64,000 nt of DNA, taken from Hetaerina americana (taxonomy: Eukaryota > Arthropoda > Insecta > Odonata > Calopterygidae). The DNA lies in the NCBI GenBank assembly GCA_022747635.1, contig JAKTNV010000078.1, positions 1,426,001 through 1,490,000 of the forward strand, read 5' to 3'. Within the stretch, counting starts at the first letter, position 1. The number at the start of each line of letters is the position of its first letter. Both the position numbers and the translations under genes were made by a program. Under the pieces are notes generated by a model that was not told the origin of the DNA, did no database searches, and saw nothing but the letters and a program-made list of their open reading frames with translations. Below are positions 11,301 to 21,700 of the stretch, one piece after another.

Positions 11301-14300
11301 CTTGAAGGTATTGTATTTCATATTAATTCCAATCAAAATGTTAATTTAAGTTTTTGATAATAAAACACACTCTCTTAGACTTGTTTCTATAACTCATGAT
11401 AAATGGTTGCAACATGTAATTCAACTCTTTCAAGCATATTGTAAATGTGATGAAAAGGAGCACAAACAAACAAAATTAGCAATTAAATTTAAGGGGGAAA
11501 TTGTGTTAACTTTAAATCCCATTGGTAAGAGTACAGCTGGAAAGCACAAAAGGGAAAAGTGTTTACTGGGAAATAATAGGTGTCAAGGAGCACAAAAAAT
11601 AATAGTCTTTAACCAGAGAATGATTGCCACTTTGACAAGATATTACTTGGCATTGCCTAAGTGGGATTGAAATGATGTTTCACTAATTAAATTCCAGGGA
11701 CCAGTCACTATCAACTTACCTGTAGCTTATCTTCAATGAATACCTCTGGACCTACTATTCTGGCTGTCTTCCTTTGATTACTTGAATTTGCTACACTAGG
11801 CTTTTTAGACTTTCCAGAAGTGGGTTTCTTCACTTCAGGAATGTCTACCATTGTTGAAGTGTGGTTTGCCACTAGGGACAGATCGTTATTATTCTCATTG
11901 GTCACCATGTAGTTGCCTTCCCCACCTCCCATGTGCAGAACAATTTGCTGTTGTATTTGAGAAGATGGAATATTCAGCCCTGTCATCATATCAACCTCAC
12001 TAGGGGTTTGATCTTCAGTAGGAAGAGTATTTTCCATTGCACTGTTGTCAACTGTGTATGTGAGATACAACACCTACACAAACGAAGGAAAATAAGAACA
12101 TCCATTTTTATAACGGACTGTTATTGTCAAACATAAAAATATGTACAAGTAAAAAGTACTTCCACATAAAGGGATTTATGCTCACAGTGGGTGGCTCCTA
12201 AATAATTGATTTTTCCTGCACCAATTCACAGATAAAGGGAATTAGAGGTCATAAAGCCCAACTGATGTATTTTTTCAGCATAAAAACCTTTAGTACAGAA
12301 ACACTCAGGAAAACTTTTAGATCTTAGGATTACATTAAGAAAGGCAAATAAATAACAAAGGGAACTGAATGAATTTCAGATGAAAATTCTACTCATCACA
12401 ATAAAATCCCAACCCACTAGAGCTGTTGAAATAATTGTGATTGATGAAGTCATGATTGCCTTTCTTTGATTATGTACTTAAACTAGTCTATCCATTTTTA
12501 TATTTTCATTATTCGCAATTAAATCTATTAACTCATTACCACTTTATGGGGGATACAAAATAAATTATTTTAAGGTAAAGGTAGAGACCAGTCAAAATTA
12601 TTTGGCCATTCCTGGTACAGAAACACACTTAAACTGCCAAAATTAGTAAATAACTAACTCATAGTATCACCATTAATTAAAGGACACACAATGAGAAACT
12701 GAAATAACAGGGTTCACATGCTATTGAGGCTTAGAAGCATTTTTCAACCATGAGGTGAGGAAAGAGAATGGAAAAAAGAAAATTTGTGAATTTACCAACA
12801 TACATGGAGTAAAAGGATCATGAGATTACTCTGTGATTGCTTCTGTATAAGGAATTTTGAATGAGAAATAATTTGAAATTGGAAAAATACCATGTTGAAA
12901 ATGTTACATTTATAGAGATAAAATGTCAAAAGGTCATACACATCATTAATGATCAAGTTCTCAGTAGTATTTAACACAGGAATATATGAAGTCTAACAAT
13001 TTTCCAGGTCCTGTTACTGACATTCAAATGTCCTGTAAAATGTTATCAAAGATAGGCTTCAACTTTTGTTCCATACAATACCCAAATGATACCATTTTAT
13101 ATTTCCAGCACAAAGCATGATGAATATTTTAAATTAATGCCCACACTTCATGAATATTGTTTCACAAATTTCTCTACAAATTAAATTTACTTCGCGCTTC
13201 CATAGCAAAATTACCAGCATGCTATTAAGATAAAGAGGAAAATGATTCAAACTACATCAATTACTAATCTTGACTGAATTCTTTCAACAAAAATGAATAA
13301 CTTTAACTTCTTTTCATCAAATTGGCTCACAACATCCAGTTGTAGGTTGTACAAAAATGCAACGTGGCAAATTTAACATATGTATTTCAAAATATTGCCT
13401 TGTATGATAATGTGTAACAGATAGAGAAGGCCCAAATTAGGTTGGACCAACATGGATTGTTGTTGATGGGAAAATTTATATCACATTGTGACTAAAACCT
13501 AATGTCATGTTAGATCCTCAGAGAGATTTCTGAAGTTAAGTGACATTATATGTGCTGGGGAGTGCACCTAACAGATCAGCAGTATTAACTTTGAAATAAG
13601 TACAATTGCAAATTCAAATTTCCGAGAGAGCAGAGATGTAAATATAGTGAATTTGCTTTGAAAGTGAGAAAATTAAATTGAAAATTTAAATTCTTTAAAT
13701 CTAATATTATGTTTTAAAAAATAACATACACCATAGAATTAGGTACATAAAATGCATATAAATAATATAAATTAAATTTTGAACATATGTGCAATTAATG
13801 TATGTAAAAAGTAATAATTAAACTACAATAATGGAGGAACAGCATCTCATAGTGTTTTTTGACCTTAAAAATATGAAAACTGTCCACATTCAACCAATGA
13901 TTACACAGAAGAATGATTTTAACGAAGGAAATGGACGGAAAAAAGGTTATAAGCAAAAGCAATGACAAAATATTACAAACTCTAATATCCAAACTTTTTT
14001 TTGACAATGGTATTATACTACTACACAGAAATTTAATTTGCCAATTCCTGATTATACAAAGATTACATCAAACATGCCTTTTTTGTTATCAGTCTTCAAT
14101 AGCAAAACACCAGACAAATTTTTAACCATATTCTGTGGAAGAGTATTAAGTCAAAGTACACAGAAACTTTTTTTCAGCAATCTTTCCTAAAATCCCTGAC
14201 TTTTCCAGGTATTCGATACCTCAGTGAAAATTCCTAACTTTTCCAAATTTACCAGAGAGATGCCAGCTCTGAATAAATACTAAAAAAATTTACTTTTCAC

Positions 14301-17300
14301 AAATACTAAAAAAATACTTTTCACAAAGTTAAATTTCCAAAAGATGATTTAAGTAGAACGATCTTAATGAATTATTCTGACCAATTTGTGAGCATTAATT
14401 ACATTGATAAATTAAAGTTAATCATTCAGTTCAAATAAGATGTGTGTATAATTTATTTTATTTTACACAATTACGTTGCAATTAGGCAAATTTCCTGGTG
14501 GCAACGGTCAGGTTAGGTCAAAGATAACTCTACAACAAAAATTACATACGAACACATAAAAACAGAAGAGATAAAATATTTTTACATAATGACATTTCCA
14601 CATCACATACAAACAAACTTCCACATCACATACAATATGCCGTCCACATCACATACAAACAATATTTTCATGACTACAATGAAGTTTATTACCCAGTGGC
14701 TGCTTTACATTTCAACTTAAAACTTCTAAAATTGGATGGAAAGGGCTCAAACAAACCTCCAGGCAGCTGATTCCCATCAATTATGGTTCTATTTAAAAAA
14801 GAGTATTTTTTGTTTTTTGTTTTTTGAGTCCTTATTTTTATTTTGAGGCTATGGTCGTTTTTTCCCTTAAAGTTAGGCTTTTCTATCCCTTGCCATAAAT
14901 CTTCCCACGCTTCGTCCTTTTTAACAACTCTATACATCGCGCCTAACCTACTCCTTTTTCTTCTATTTTTCAAACTCTCCCATTTCAGTACATCTAACAT
15001 ATCCGTGACACTATCTGTTCTTTTGTACCTTCCGAGTACATATCTTGCTGCCTTTCTTTGAACTTTTTCTATCTTTTTAATATGTCCCACCTCATATGGA
15101 TCCCATACTATGGAGGAGTATTCTAGGATAGGGATAACCAGTGCCTTATATGCTTTTTCTTTTGTGGCTACGCCACTTCCTTTTAAATTTCTCATCGCCC
15201 AATGCAATACTTTAAATGCCTTCCGTGTCAAATTATCTACTTGGACCCCCCACCCAAGATCCCTAGTTAAATAAATGCCTAAATATTTGCATTGACTAGT
15301 ACATGGGATTCTTTCTCCGAAGAGAGTGTAAATTTCCTTTTCTGCATTCTTTTTATTTGAAAATTTAATATGCTTACTTTTACTTATATTAATGCCCATA
15401 TTATTATTTGTAACCCAGTCACCAAGGCGATCGATGTCATTTTGTAATATTACGTGGTCATTTACATGTTCTATCCGTCTGTATATAATGCAGTCATCAG
15501 CAAAGAGTCTTATTTGGGAATGTAAATTGTTTGGTAGATCGTGTACGTAAATTAGGAAGAGTAATGGCCCTAGAACACTACCCTGTGGAACTCCTGCTAG
15601 TACGCTCGCCTCATTTGAAAATGTATCCCCTAATTTTACTTTTTGAGTTCTGCCTCTGAGAAAATTTTTTATCCATTGTTTTACCCTCAAGTCCAATGGT
15701 AACGAATCCAACTTTAGCAATAATTTATCGTGAGGCACTCGGTCAAAAGCTGCCGAAAAATCAACAATGACTGCATCCACTTCCTTTCCTTCATCTATTG
15801 CATCGCCGATGTATTGACTTAATCCCAAAAGCTGCGTTTCACACGAGTATCCCGTTCTAAACCAATGTTGGTGTTTGAATAGCCATCTATCTCTTGCCCA
15901 CCATTCCCGAATGTAGTCAGCGATTCTTTTTTCCATTATTTTGCAAACAACTGAGGTTATGCTTACCGGTCTATAATTGTTGGCTATTGTTTTATCCCCT
16001 TTCTTGAAAATTGGTGTAATATTTGCTTTTTTCCAATCATTGGGCAAGGCATCATTATTTAAAGTTACTTTAAATAGATGACTCAGGTACATAGCTATTG
16101 CGGTATCACCCAGTTTTAGAATGTCAATTGAGATATTATCCGGTCCCACTGACTTATTTTTCCTCATCCTCCTTATTTTTTTCACAAAATATGAGTCCTC
16201 CAAGATAATACCGTTTGTCGAGGGCAGTAAGCTATTTGGTGCTGTTATGCTGATGAAGTTCTCTGTCGTTTCTGAGCAATTTAGGCAAGCTTTATTTTCC
16301 TTTTGGTTTTCTATTCCCCGAAAAACATCCGTAAAGCAGGAGTTGAAAACATTTGCTATTTCTACAGTGTCTGTTACAATACCATTTTCCTTGCTTTTTA
16401 ATATAGTCACGCGTTCCCTGTTATCTTTCCTTGTTCTCATGTATCTATAAAATTTCGTTGCGTTGTCTTTCGAAATTGCATTGATAAGAAATTTTTCCTT
16501 TGCCTCCTTCTTTTCCCTATTTAGGTTCCGGACCAAGGTCCTGTAATGGTGTGACATTTCTGTACTTTCATTCTTTAATCTGTGTGCCTTTCTTACCGCT
16601 ATCTTTAGTTTTTTTTATGGTTTTGTTGTAGTACTCCGGATCTGTGTTCTGCTCCAAATTTTTTATGGGAACATACTTCATTTGCCCTTCAAGAATTATT
16701 TCTTTGAATGTTTCCCATATTTAATAACCTTGATAAAATATAGAACAGAAATCAATCCTTTTATTTGTATTAAGTATTTTATACCACCCTACCTAGTGAG
16801 CTTAAAAGCAGGGCCTAAATGAAAAGATGCCAAATACTGTGCAACGTATACATTTACTATGATTAAAATATTTAAGTGTAATTGAAGTCATTTCAGACCA
16901 CCAGCTTCCATGAGATGGTTACTTAACTCTAGAGAAAACCGGCACTTATTTTAGCAACATACCTGTCCATCTTCAGCTTGGAACATTTCACCTCCATTGT
17001 CCACAAAGTTAATCTTGCCAACATCAGAGAGAGTTACAGGTACTGCTTGACCTTCAATGGCTTGTCCTAATTCATCCACCAAAGCAACTATCTGTTCTCC
17101 AGAAGCACCAAAGGGCTCCAATGACTCCTGCAAAATGAAGAGATTGATGGCTTTGTTAACAGGAGATTTTTAAATTCTATACCTCATTTACATTATAGGA
17201 AGTGATCCAAAAATTGATTAATTATTATATAGGAAATGTGGTCTAGATTCTAAGAAACATCATCATGATCTTAGAGAACCCAAAATCCAAACTTTACTGA

Positions 17301-20300
17301 CCAAAGCATTTCCAGTCTGCCACCTACAAGTATCCCTTGACTCCAGTCCTCTAAAAATAACAGCTAAGTGTTAACCAGTGTCATAACCTCTTCCATGCTC
17401 TCTCTTGGTTCTCTCATCCAAACATAATATCAAAAATACAGTGCTTTATGTGCTCTCACTATTAAACCAACCATATGACTTTACTTCACAATCTACCTAT
17501 TTTGTCTACAGCCCCCAATTATGTAATGATAAAAACTCCCAATACTCATCTTTTTACATAGAAGCCAAATTAATACTGCATTAAATTGATTGTAGGCTCA
17601 GTGATGTGTTGAGATTTACACGAATCATTGAAATACCTTTTCCAATCAACATAACAAGAACATTTGGTTTCAATCATATGGGCTCATAATAACATTTACT
17701 AATCTTAAACAATACAGTATTACTAAAAAAAAAGTCACTCACTAGTATTTCAATGATGCCATGTTAGCCATTGGTTGAACAATGCTAAAAGATATATTCC
17801 AATGGGCAATTAATGTGCATATATAGCATATAACCCTCTGTAACAAGACTTCATTTGACACAGTGAAAATAAACTGAAAGAATGTATTTGAGGTTCTTGA
17901 TGTGGGAAGAGGTCATTTCAAAGTTGTCTGCAGTTAAGTGAATATTCATGCCATGATGGGATGGGCCGAATGTGTTTGCAGGAAAATTAAGCGGGGAGGA
18001 GGATAAGAAGTTTCACACCCATATCTATGGTTTTCCACCTCTATCTTTGAAGTTTTTAAGAAAAAATATTAATTATTAATGCAGCGAACATCTACCTGGC
18101 AGAAAAGGACATTATTAAAGCTCAAGGTGTTGCATTTTTAGGATTTATTGAAGCATGTGGGCTGAATGGTTCAAAATCCTTTTTGACCAATTCTGTTTCA
18201 TGAGTTGGACTTTCATTGACTATGCATTAAAGTATAGGTAGTGACATTCTTATCTAGTGCCAAAATCATGCTAGGCATTACATGGTAAAACAGCATGTAA
18301 AAAAAATAAGACGGCAGTCTCTGCTGACTACTTATTTGTAATTATTTAAAATTTTTTTAAATACTTAGGTGTCATCATCAGGTAAAACCTTTTGGATTTT
18401 GGCTTATTGCCTCAATGTGTACCCAAAAGGGAAAGCAGCAATGGCAAATTTTAAAAAGGGTTGGGGTTAAATTGATGGTTCATTTTAATCTCTCACTAAG
18501 AAGTCACCATGAAAAAGAAAATTGCAGAGGCAACGGAAGGGGGAAGGGAGTATAGATGAGGATTTGTTTGAATAGCAAGACTTCTCATGTGGAGAGGCAT
18601 ATGATGGGAGTGTGGTATGCAAAATATGCAACAGTGTGGAATGGTTTATTTCCTTCTTCTTAATGATTTCCCACTACCCGAATGTGTCCAGGCAGCAATC
18701 GTTATACTATACGTAGTCATACCAGAATACTGAAAATAAGCATAGACCACAAATTGCATTATTTATTGTAAAGGAAGATGTTCAATGTGTCTGTCCATAG
18801 TGGAAAAGTGGGAATTGATAAATTAGAAATGAGCATTCATGAAGAACAGTGGGTGTTGATAAAGAGAGTGAATAGAATAATATATTTTCTTATATAGAAT
18901 ATTTGACAATGTTTGCACTGCAAGAAACTATGCTCGATAAGCTGCAAATTCTTATGGTTCAGATGTTATGGAATATCTATACGAGAGCTTACATAGATGG
19001 AGATGGGCAAAAAACTACAAAATTTGTCAATAGAAGAGTTTGGCACTGCTGCCAGGTAAGTGGAATTGTGGTGCCAACTTTTAGTTTGAGGGAAAGATTG
19101 AAATTCAGGAGGCTGACGAAGTTGAGTGGATTTCTGTCGCAGATCATGGGATGCCTTCATATTATGTTGAAAGTTTAGCCATTGGGTTATAAAATGAAGC
19201 ACAATATTTTCAAGAGGCAATAGTTTTCTTTCATCCAAGAAAATTTTCAATTTCCTATAATCCTCCAACACTGAAATCTCCACAAAAATATAACTATAGA
19301 AACATATAAATTACATCTCTCAGCATGGTTTTGTACTTCATCTTTATTCTATAATGATAGGTATTTAATGTCACAAAATTTTGATCACTTCTGAAAAAGA
19401 TGGCAAAGTCAACATATCCAATAGTATATTTTAATATTGATATAGAGTGATACAGAATGCAGTTTAGAAATTAGAAAATGTATTCTGTTCTGCATTAATC
19501 AACACAACAAATCAAGATGAGAGAGACTAGTATTTAAACATAAATAAAAAATAATGCAACCCATATTGTGGAGTAATCCAGAATGTGGAATACGCAATGT
19601 AAGGGAAAAAAGATAAAAGACTTAAAGAGTATATTTCAAAAAGCCTAAAACCAATGGAGAGATAGCATATTTTGGAAAGCATGACAGGAGGTAAGTAGTA
19701 TGCTGAACTGAAAAAAAAGGATTGCTGTAACCAGAGGTGCTTGGGATACTTATTGTTAGACATGAAGATGAGTAGTAATGCTTTGTTAAACCAAAGGGCT
19801 ACTGCTGAAAATGCAATACCTTCCCCGGCATTCCAGCCTACTATGCATTCTTTATACGACAATGAATTCCATCTCAGCACAATTGGAATACAAAGATATC
19901 ACCTGAACCTCATATTCTCTAATAAAATTATAGAATGTGAATTTTTATATACTTTTTTACAGGAGAAATATGCTTCTATATCTGTCGAGCATTAATATCT
20001 CCATTATGAATGATCCTCTTGTCTTTGAATCTTCTATGTTACACTTTATTTCCATTTTAATTATTTTAATGGACTTTATATACCAACTAAAACCTTGGCT
20101 ATTTTGAGGAATATTAAAATGCACATACCCCTTCATAAATATTAACACACAGAATACGATGACAACATATTAAATTTTAATCCTAAAATTTCTAAGGATA
20201 TTTTACCTTTTTCTCTCACCTATCAAAAACTTTGTATAGAGGTTAATTGGTTAACGAGGGATTTATTAACGAGAACTAAATAGTTTTTATTAAGCAGTAT

Positions 20301-21100
20301 ATTTTCCTGTCAACATTGGGTGAAAATAGAATGGGCAGTGAGGATTACTGCAAGGGTTACACCTATTGAAAATACTTATCCACTTCTTGAAAGATGTAAA
20401 CATGTTTTTTCTACTCTATGTAGCAGCGCAAATAAACCAAAATATAATTCAAACAATAAATTGAGAATTCTTAAAATCAGTAATACCTTCTGTTTCGCTT
20501 CACTATATATGCATTTAAAACTTTCGTTGGTCATAATTGAGAGGTAAATCTGTTGGAATGGTCCCAGACTCGGCAGGCTTCACCCAGTTTACACACTAAT
20601 TAGAACCAATAATTTTTACCTCAACAATGTATTCTCAGCACCCTTTTACAGTTCGACATACGATCTACCCCCTTTCCTTCTGTCCAAAATAGGTCATCTT
20701 TTCATTTGTTTCAGGCTTTACACTGAGACTAAGTTGACTCTGACTAATTCTGAGAGTGGGAATTTACTTCCATACCATTTTACAGTATCCGACTTAATTA
20801 TGTATACACATTACACTTGGAATCGGTTACTCCCATTAAATCCAGATTAAAATAGTGGCAATAAAAGGAGATAAAAATGTCCTTACGACTCCAGGAAATG
20901 CAGGAAGAGGGATCTCGTCGGTCATCGGTAGTACTTGCCCACCACCTTGAGGATTGGTCTGCACGTAAATGACCATTTGCTGAGAAGCCTGGCCCTCAGT
21001 GGGCATCATTGACTCGAGAACAGTCATCGTGTTTGGATCTAAAACCTCCAAATTTAAAGAATCATTGCCTTCTAAGTTCATCTTATTTCAAGTTGGCATC
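2334..21100 (-). CDS. C2H2 zinc-finger protein, unassigned (3' end outside the visible part)
   Basis: Probable nuclear DNA-binding protein. The coding exons read from the minus strand are 21081-20887, 17127-16963, 12073-11720, 10534-10376, 9128-8808, 4911-4779, 2784-2588 and 2471-2334. Every junction is GT-AG and the phases agree, giving 554 residues so far. Residues 1-291 have no recognisable domain: a Gln/Met/Glu-rich acidic N-terminus, then a basic Lys/Ser-rich stretch (about 205-270) that could be a nuclear signal. Eight complete fingers follow at 305-327, 333-356, 362-385, 391-413, 419-441, 447-469, 475-498 and 519-541. A ninth opens at 547 (FHCNCCGS) and is cut by a donor site, so the gene must continue to the left; I found no convincing next exon in 1-2333. 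Several linkers resemble the usual TGEKP type (SGERD, AGEKP). The start is the first ATG in frame after the acceptor at 21101. I cannot match the fingers to a named family. Confidence 0.85.
2785..4778 (-). other. Zinc-finger gene intron with piggyBac relic
   Basis: Intron between the exons ending at 4779 and starting at 2784. Apart from the piggyBac relic in its right half, I recognise nothing. The stretch 2815-3480 is AT-rich, with short open frames of no apparent meaning. Confidence 0.6.
3985..4460 (+). pseudogene. Decayed piggyBac-type transposase (DDE_Tnp_1_7 N-terminal part)
   Basis: The plus strand reads TPIDFF, then DDEIL, EMVVQTIIFAEQ, KKEELMRFIGIIA and MGILQIPSIRH in order. This is the family's typical N-terminal layout (P.dyF..FfddeI, then W....eem..flGi.i.MGi...ps...yW). 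It is broken by stop codons and at least one frameshift near 4190. The catalytic aspartate region is not recognisable downstream, so only the 5' part of an old copy remains. It lies in an intron of the zinc-finger gene, antisense to it. Confidence 0.65.
5367..5413. repeat. Perfect hairpin, 20-bp arms, 7-nt loop
   Basis: The arms 5367-5386 and 5394-5413 are exact reverse complements (core GCAGTTCTTGTGAC) around AAAAATG. The copy is too short to classify. Confidence 0.9.
5840..6090 (-). repeat. Unclassified interspersed-repeat-like block
   Basis: This block is less AT-rich than its surroundings and has an 82-codon open frame on the minus strand with no protein likeness I recognise. Segments such as CGCTGTCCGTCAGATGGGAC and TGGCGCAAATGACCTCGAC look like consensus blocks of arthropod interspersed repeats. 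I infer this from composition and general familiarity, not from an alignment. Confidence 0.3.
7497..8429. mobile_element. Possible Tigger/pogo-like element ends flanking an inserted LINE
   Basis: The left end (7498-7520) and the reverse complement of the right end (8403-8428) share AGTAAA, then GATTATC, then TGTGC, with a few mismatches and a short indel. Internal pieces (ATGGATAATAGAAAA near 7541) resemble the GGATAAT-rich subterminal sequence of pogo-superfamily elements. The copy is non-autonomous, with no transposase frame. Confidence 0.4.
7820..8377 (+). pseudogene. 5'-truncated Jockey-like LINE, C-terminal RT tail and 3' end
   Basis: An open frame (to the stop near 8279) encodes a piece typical of the extreme C-terminus of Jockey-like ORF2. 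SILFWG is followed by VFKIQKRILRLKCNAPLRAP, RPLFKKLGILPLPCVYML, NNSIHNH and a final TIDEFLN. About 75 nt of 3' UTR then end in an A-rich (AAAT)n tail at 8356-8377. The catalytic RT and endonuclease domains are absent, so this is a typical dead 5' truncation. It lies in an intron of the zinc-finger gene, in the opposite orientation. Confidence 0.75.
9129..10375 (-). other. Zinc-finger gene intron, nothing recognised
   Basis: AT-rich intron of about 1.2 kb. I see no repeat or coding signal that I can name. Confidence 0.6.
10535..11719 (-). other. Zinc-finger gene intron, nothing recognised
   Basis: AT-rich intron of about 1.2 kb. The plus-strand open frame at 11407-11670 is Lys-rich and has no domain; I treat it as chance. 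Confidence 0.6.
14274..14325. repeat. Tandem duplication of about 25 bp
   Basis: Two adjacent copies of AAATACTAAAAAAA followed by TACTTTTCAC differ by a short indel. It lies just downstream of the LINE 3' end. Confidence 0.75.
14597..14660 (-). repeat. Three 23-bp-period repeats in the LINE 3' UTR
   Basis: Copies of TCCACATCACATACAA (plus strand) begin at 14597, 14620 and 14643. The spacing is exactly 23 bp each time, immediately 3' of the LINE stop codon. Confidence 0.9.
14689..16557 (-). CDS. LINE ORF2 fragment: reverse transcriptase
   Basis: An uninterrupted 622-codon frame. It contains the RT series: KKANITPIFKKGDK and NYRPVS (around residue 190), GYSCETQLL, VDAVIVDFSAAFDRVPH (motif A, catalytic Asp), AGVPQGSVLGPLLFLIYVHD (motif B), and IRLFADD (motif C, around residue 350). 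Then come SKSKHIKF and the thumb-like C-terminal region with YLGIYLTRDLGW, KVQRKAARYVLGRYKRT and VTDMLDVLKWESLKNRR. The family copies its own RNA into DNA by target-primed reverse transcription in the nucleus. The usual endonuclease is missing because the copy is truncated. The first Met is not a natural start, since coding likeness continues upstream. An intact frame of this length means a recent insertion. The GYSCETQLL and C-terminal motifs fit the CR1/Daphne/Rex side of the Jockey superfamily; the exact clade is an inference. Confidence 0.85.
   Translation of the reverse strand: MSHHYRTLVRNLNREKKEAKEKFLINAISKDNATKFYRYMRTRKDNRERVTILKSKENGIVTDTVEIANVFNSCFTDVFRGIENQKENKACLNCSETTENFISITAPNSLLPSTNGIILEDSYFVKKIRRMRKNKSVGPDNISIDILKLGDTAIAMYLSHLFKVTLNNDALPNDWKKANITPIFKKGDKTIANNYRPVSITSVVCKIMEKRIADYIREWWARDRWLFKHQHWFRTGYSCETQLLGLSQYIGDAIDEGKEVDAVIVDFSAAFDRVPHDKLLLKLDSLPLDLRVKQWIKNFLRGRTQKVKLGDTFSNEASVLAGVPQGSVLGPLLFLIYVHDLPNNLHSQIRLFADDCIIYRRIEHVNDHVILQNDIDRLGDWVTNNNMGINISKSKHIKFSNKKNAEKEIYTLFGERIPCTSQCKYLGIYLTRDLGWGVQVDNLTRKAFKVLHWAMRNLKGSGVATKEKAYKALVIPILEYSSIVWDPYEVGHIKKIEKVQRKAARYVLGRYKRTDSVTDMLDVLKWESLKNRRKRSRLGAMYRVVKKDEAWEDLWQGIEKPNFKGKNDHSLKIKIRTQKTKNKKYSFLNRTIIDGNQLPGGLFEPFPSNFRSFKLKCKAATG
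17128..20886 (-). other. Zinc-finger gene intron, 3.8 kb, nothing named
   Basis: AT-rich. Around 17.9-19.2 kb there are longer purine-rich stretches and a 91-codon frame (18903-19178) without recognisable domains. This may be an old transposon, but no family can be named. Confidence 0.5.
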
Positions 21101-21700
21101 CTAAAAGATATTACAAACATAATACTTTATGACATTCCTCAATACAGTATAAAGTACACAATTAATATAAATTAACATAGATACTCACTTCATTAACCAG
21201 AGTAAAACATTGTCAGTTTACTTCGAAAATTACAGTAACTTAAGATAACTTCATGTCAAATTTCTCCGAATTCTCAAGTAATTATATCTAAATAAATTAT
21301 GTATTATACGAATCAAGTTAAGAGAAGTTGTACTTGTTAGTTTTTCGCACATGTCAATATCAAATCGAAGCAAAACTTTTCTATAAAAACAGTTGTCAAA
21401 TTACGAAACGTAAGGAGCAGACAATAGATGAGGGAGAGAGTCTACTCCACCACAAAAGAACCTCTAGCCAACTACTTGCGAAAAAACAAAATTGTGGGCA
21501 TGAGTTCGCGAAATATCTTGCCTGCCCAAAAGTTATATTCTCGGTCACACAAAATACAAGCATTAAATTAAATCAAAAAATAAAATTAGCATATAGAAAA
21601 CAAGAAATCTGTTACCTCTCATTCAGAAAACGACAGCCATTTTGAAAGCGTTCTTTGTTCACGAAGGCTCCCATTCCACCCATTCTCCATTTCGCTCAAA
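21100..21700 (-). promoter_or_regulatory. Probable non-coding first exon and promoter of the zinc-finger gene, with two tiny uORFs
   Basis: The first coding exon is preceded by an acceptor (AG at 21102-21101) only 19 nt upstream of its ATG, so a separate leader exon is needed. The best candidate ends at 21616 with donor GAGAG|GTAACA. It contains AAAATGGC (minus, 21643-21636), which resembles a YY1/Pho site. The ATG inside that site opens a 5-codon upstream frame ending in TGA (21640-21623). The leader part of the coding exon carries a second one, ATG-CCA-ACT-TGA (21099-21088). I inferred the splice from consensus and did not see a transcript. Confidence 0.45.

Larger units (their letters stand above)
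14450..16722 (-). mobile_element. 5'-truncated CR1-group (Jockey superfamily) non-LTR retrotransposon
   Basis: The copy includes the reverse transcriptase frame, a roughly 225-nt 3' UTR and an A-rich (TAAAA)n-like end at 14450-14466. Upstream of the long frame, about 110 nt read WETFKEIILEGQMKYVP in another frame. The two are joined by a one-base shift in a run of eight A (minus strand, 16616-16609). Coding likeness stops near 16722 and the endonuclease domain is missing, so this is a standard 5' truncation. The 3' UTR has three 23-bp-spaced copies of TCCACATCACATACAA. It sits in sense orientation in the zinc-finger gene, about 240 bp downstream of the exon ending at 16963. I did not find a clear target-site duplication. 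Confidence 0.85.
12074..16962 (-). other. Zinc-finger gene intron, 4.9 kb, with a young LINE
   Basis: The right half is filled by the CR1-group LINE (14450-16722). The left part (12.1-14.2 kb) is AT-rich and unremarkable. A short tandem duplication lies at 14274-14325. Confidence 0.65.

Noticed and set aside
18903..19178. 91-codon frame in the large zinc-finger intron
   Set aside because: No domain, no splice consistency with the neighbouring exons; no transposon family could be named.
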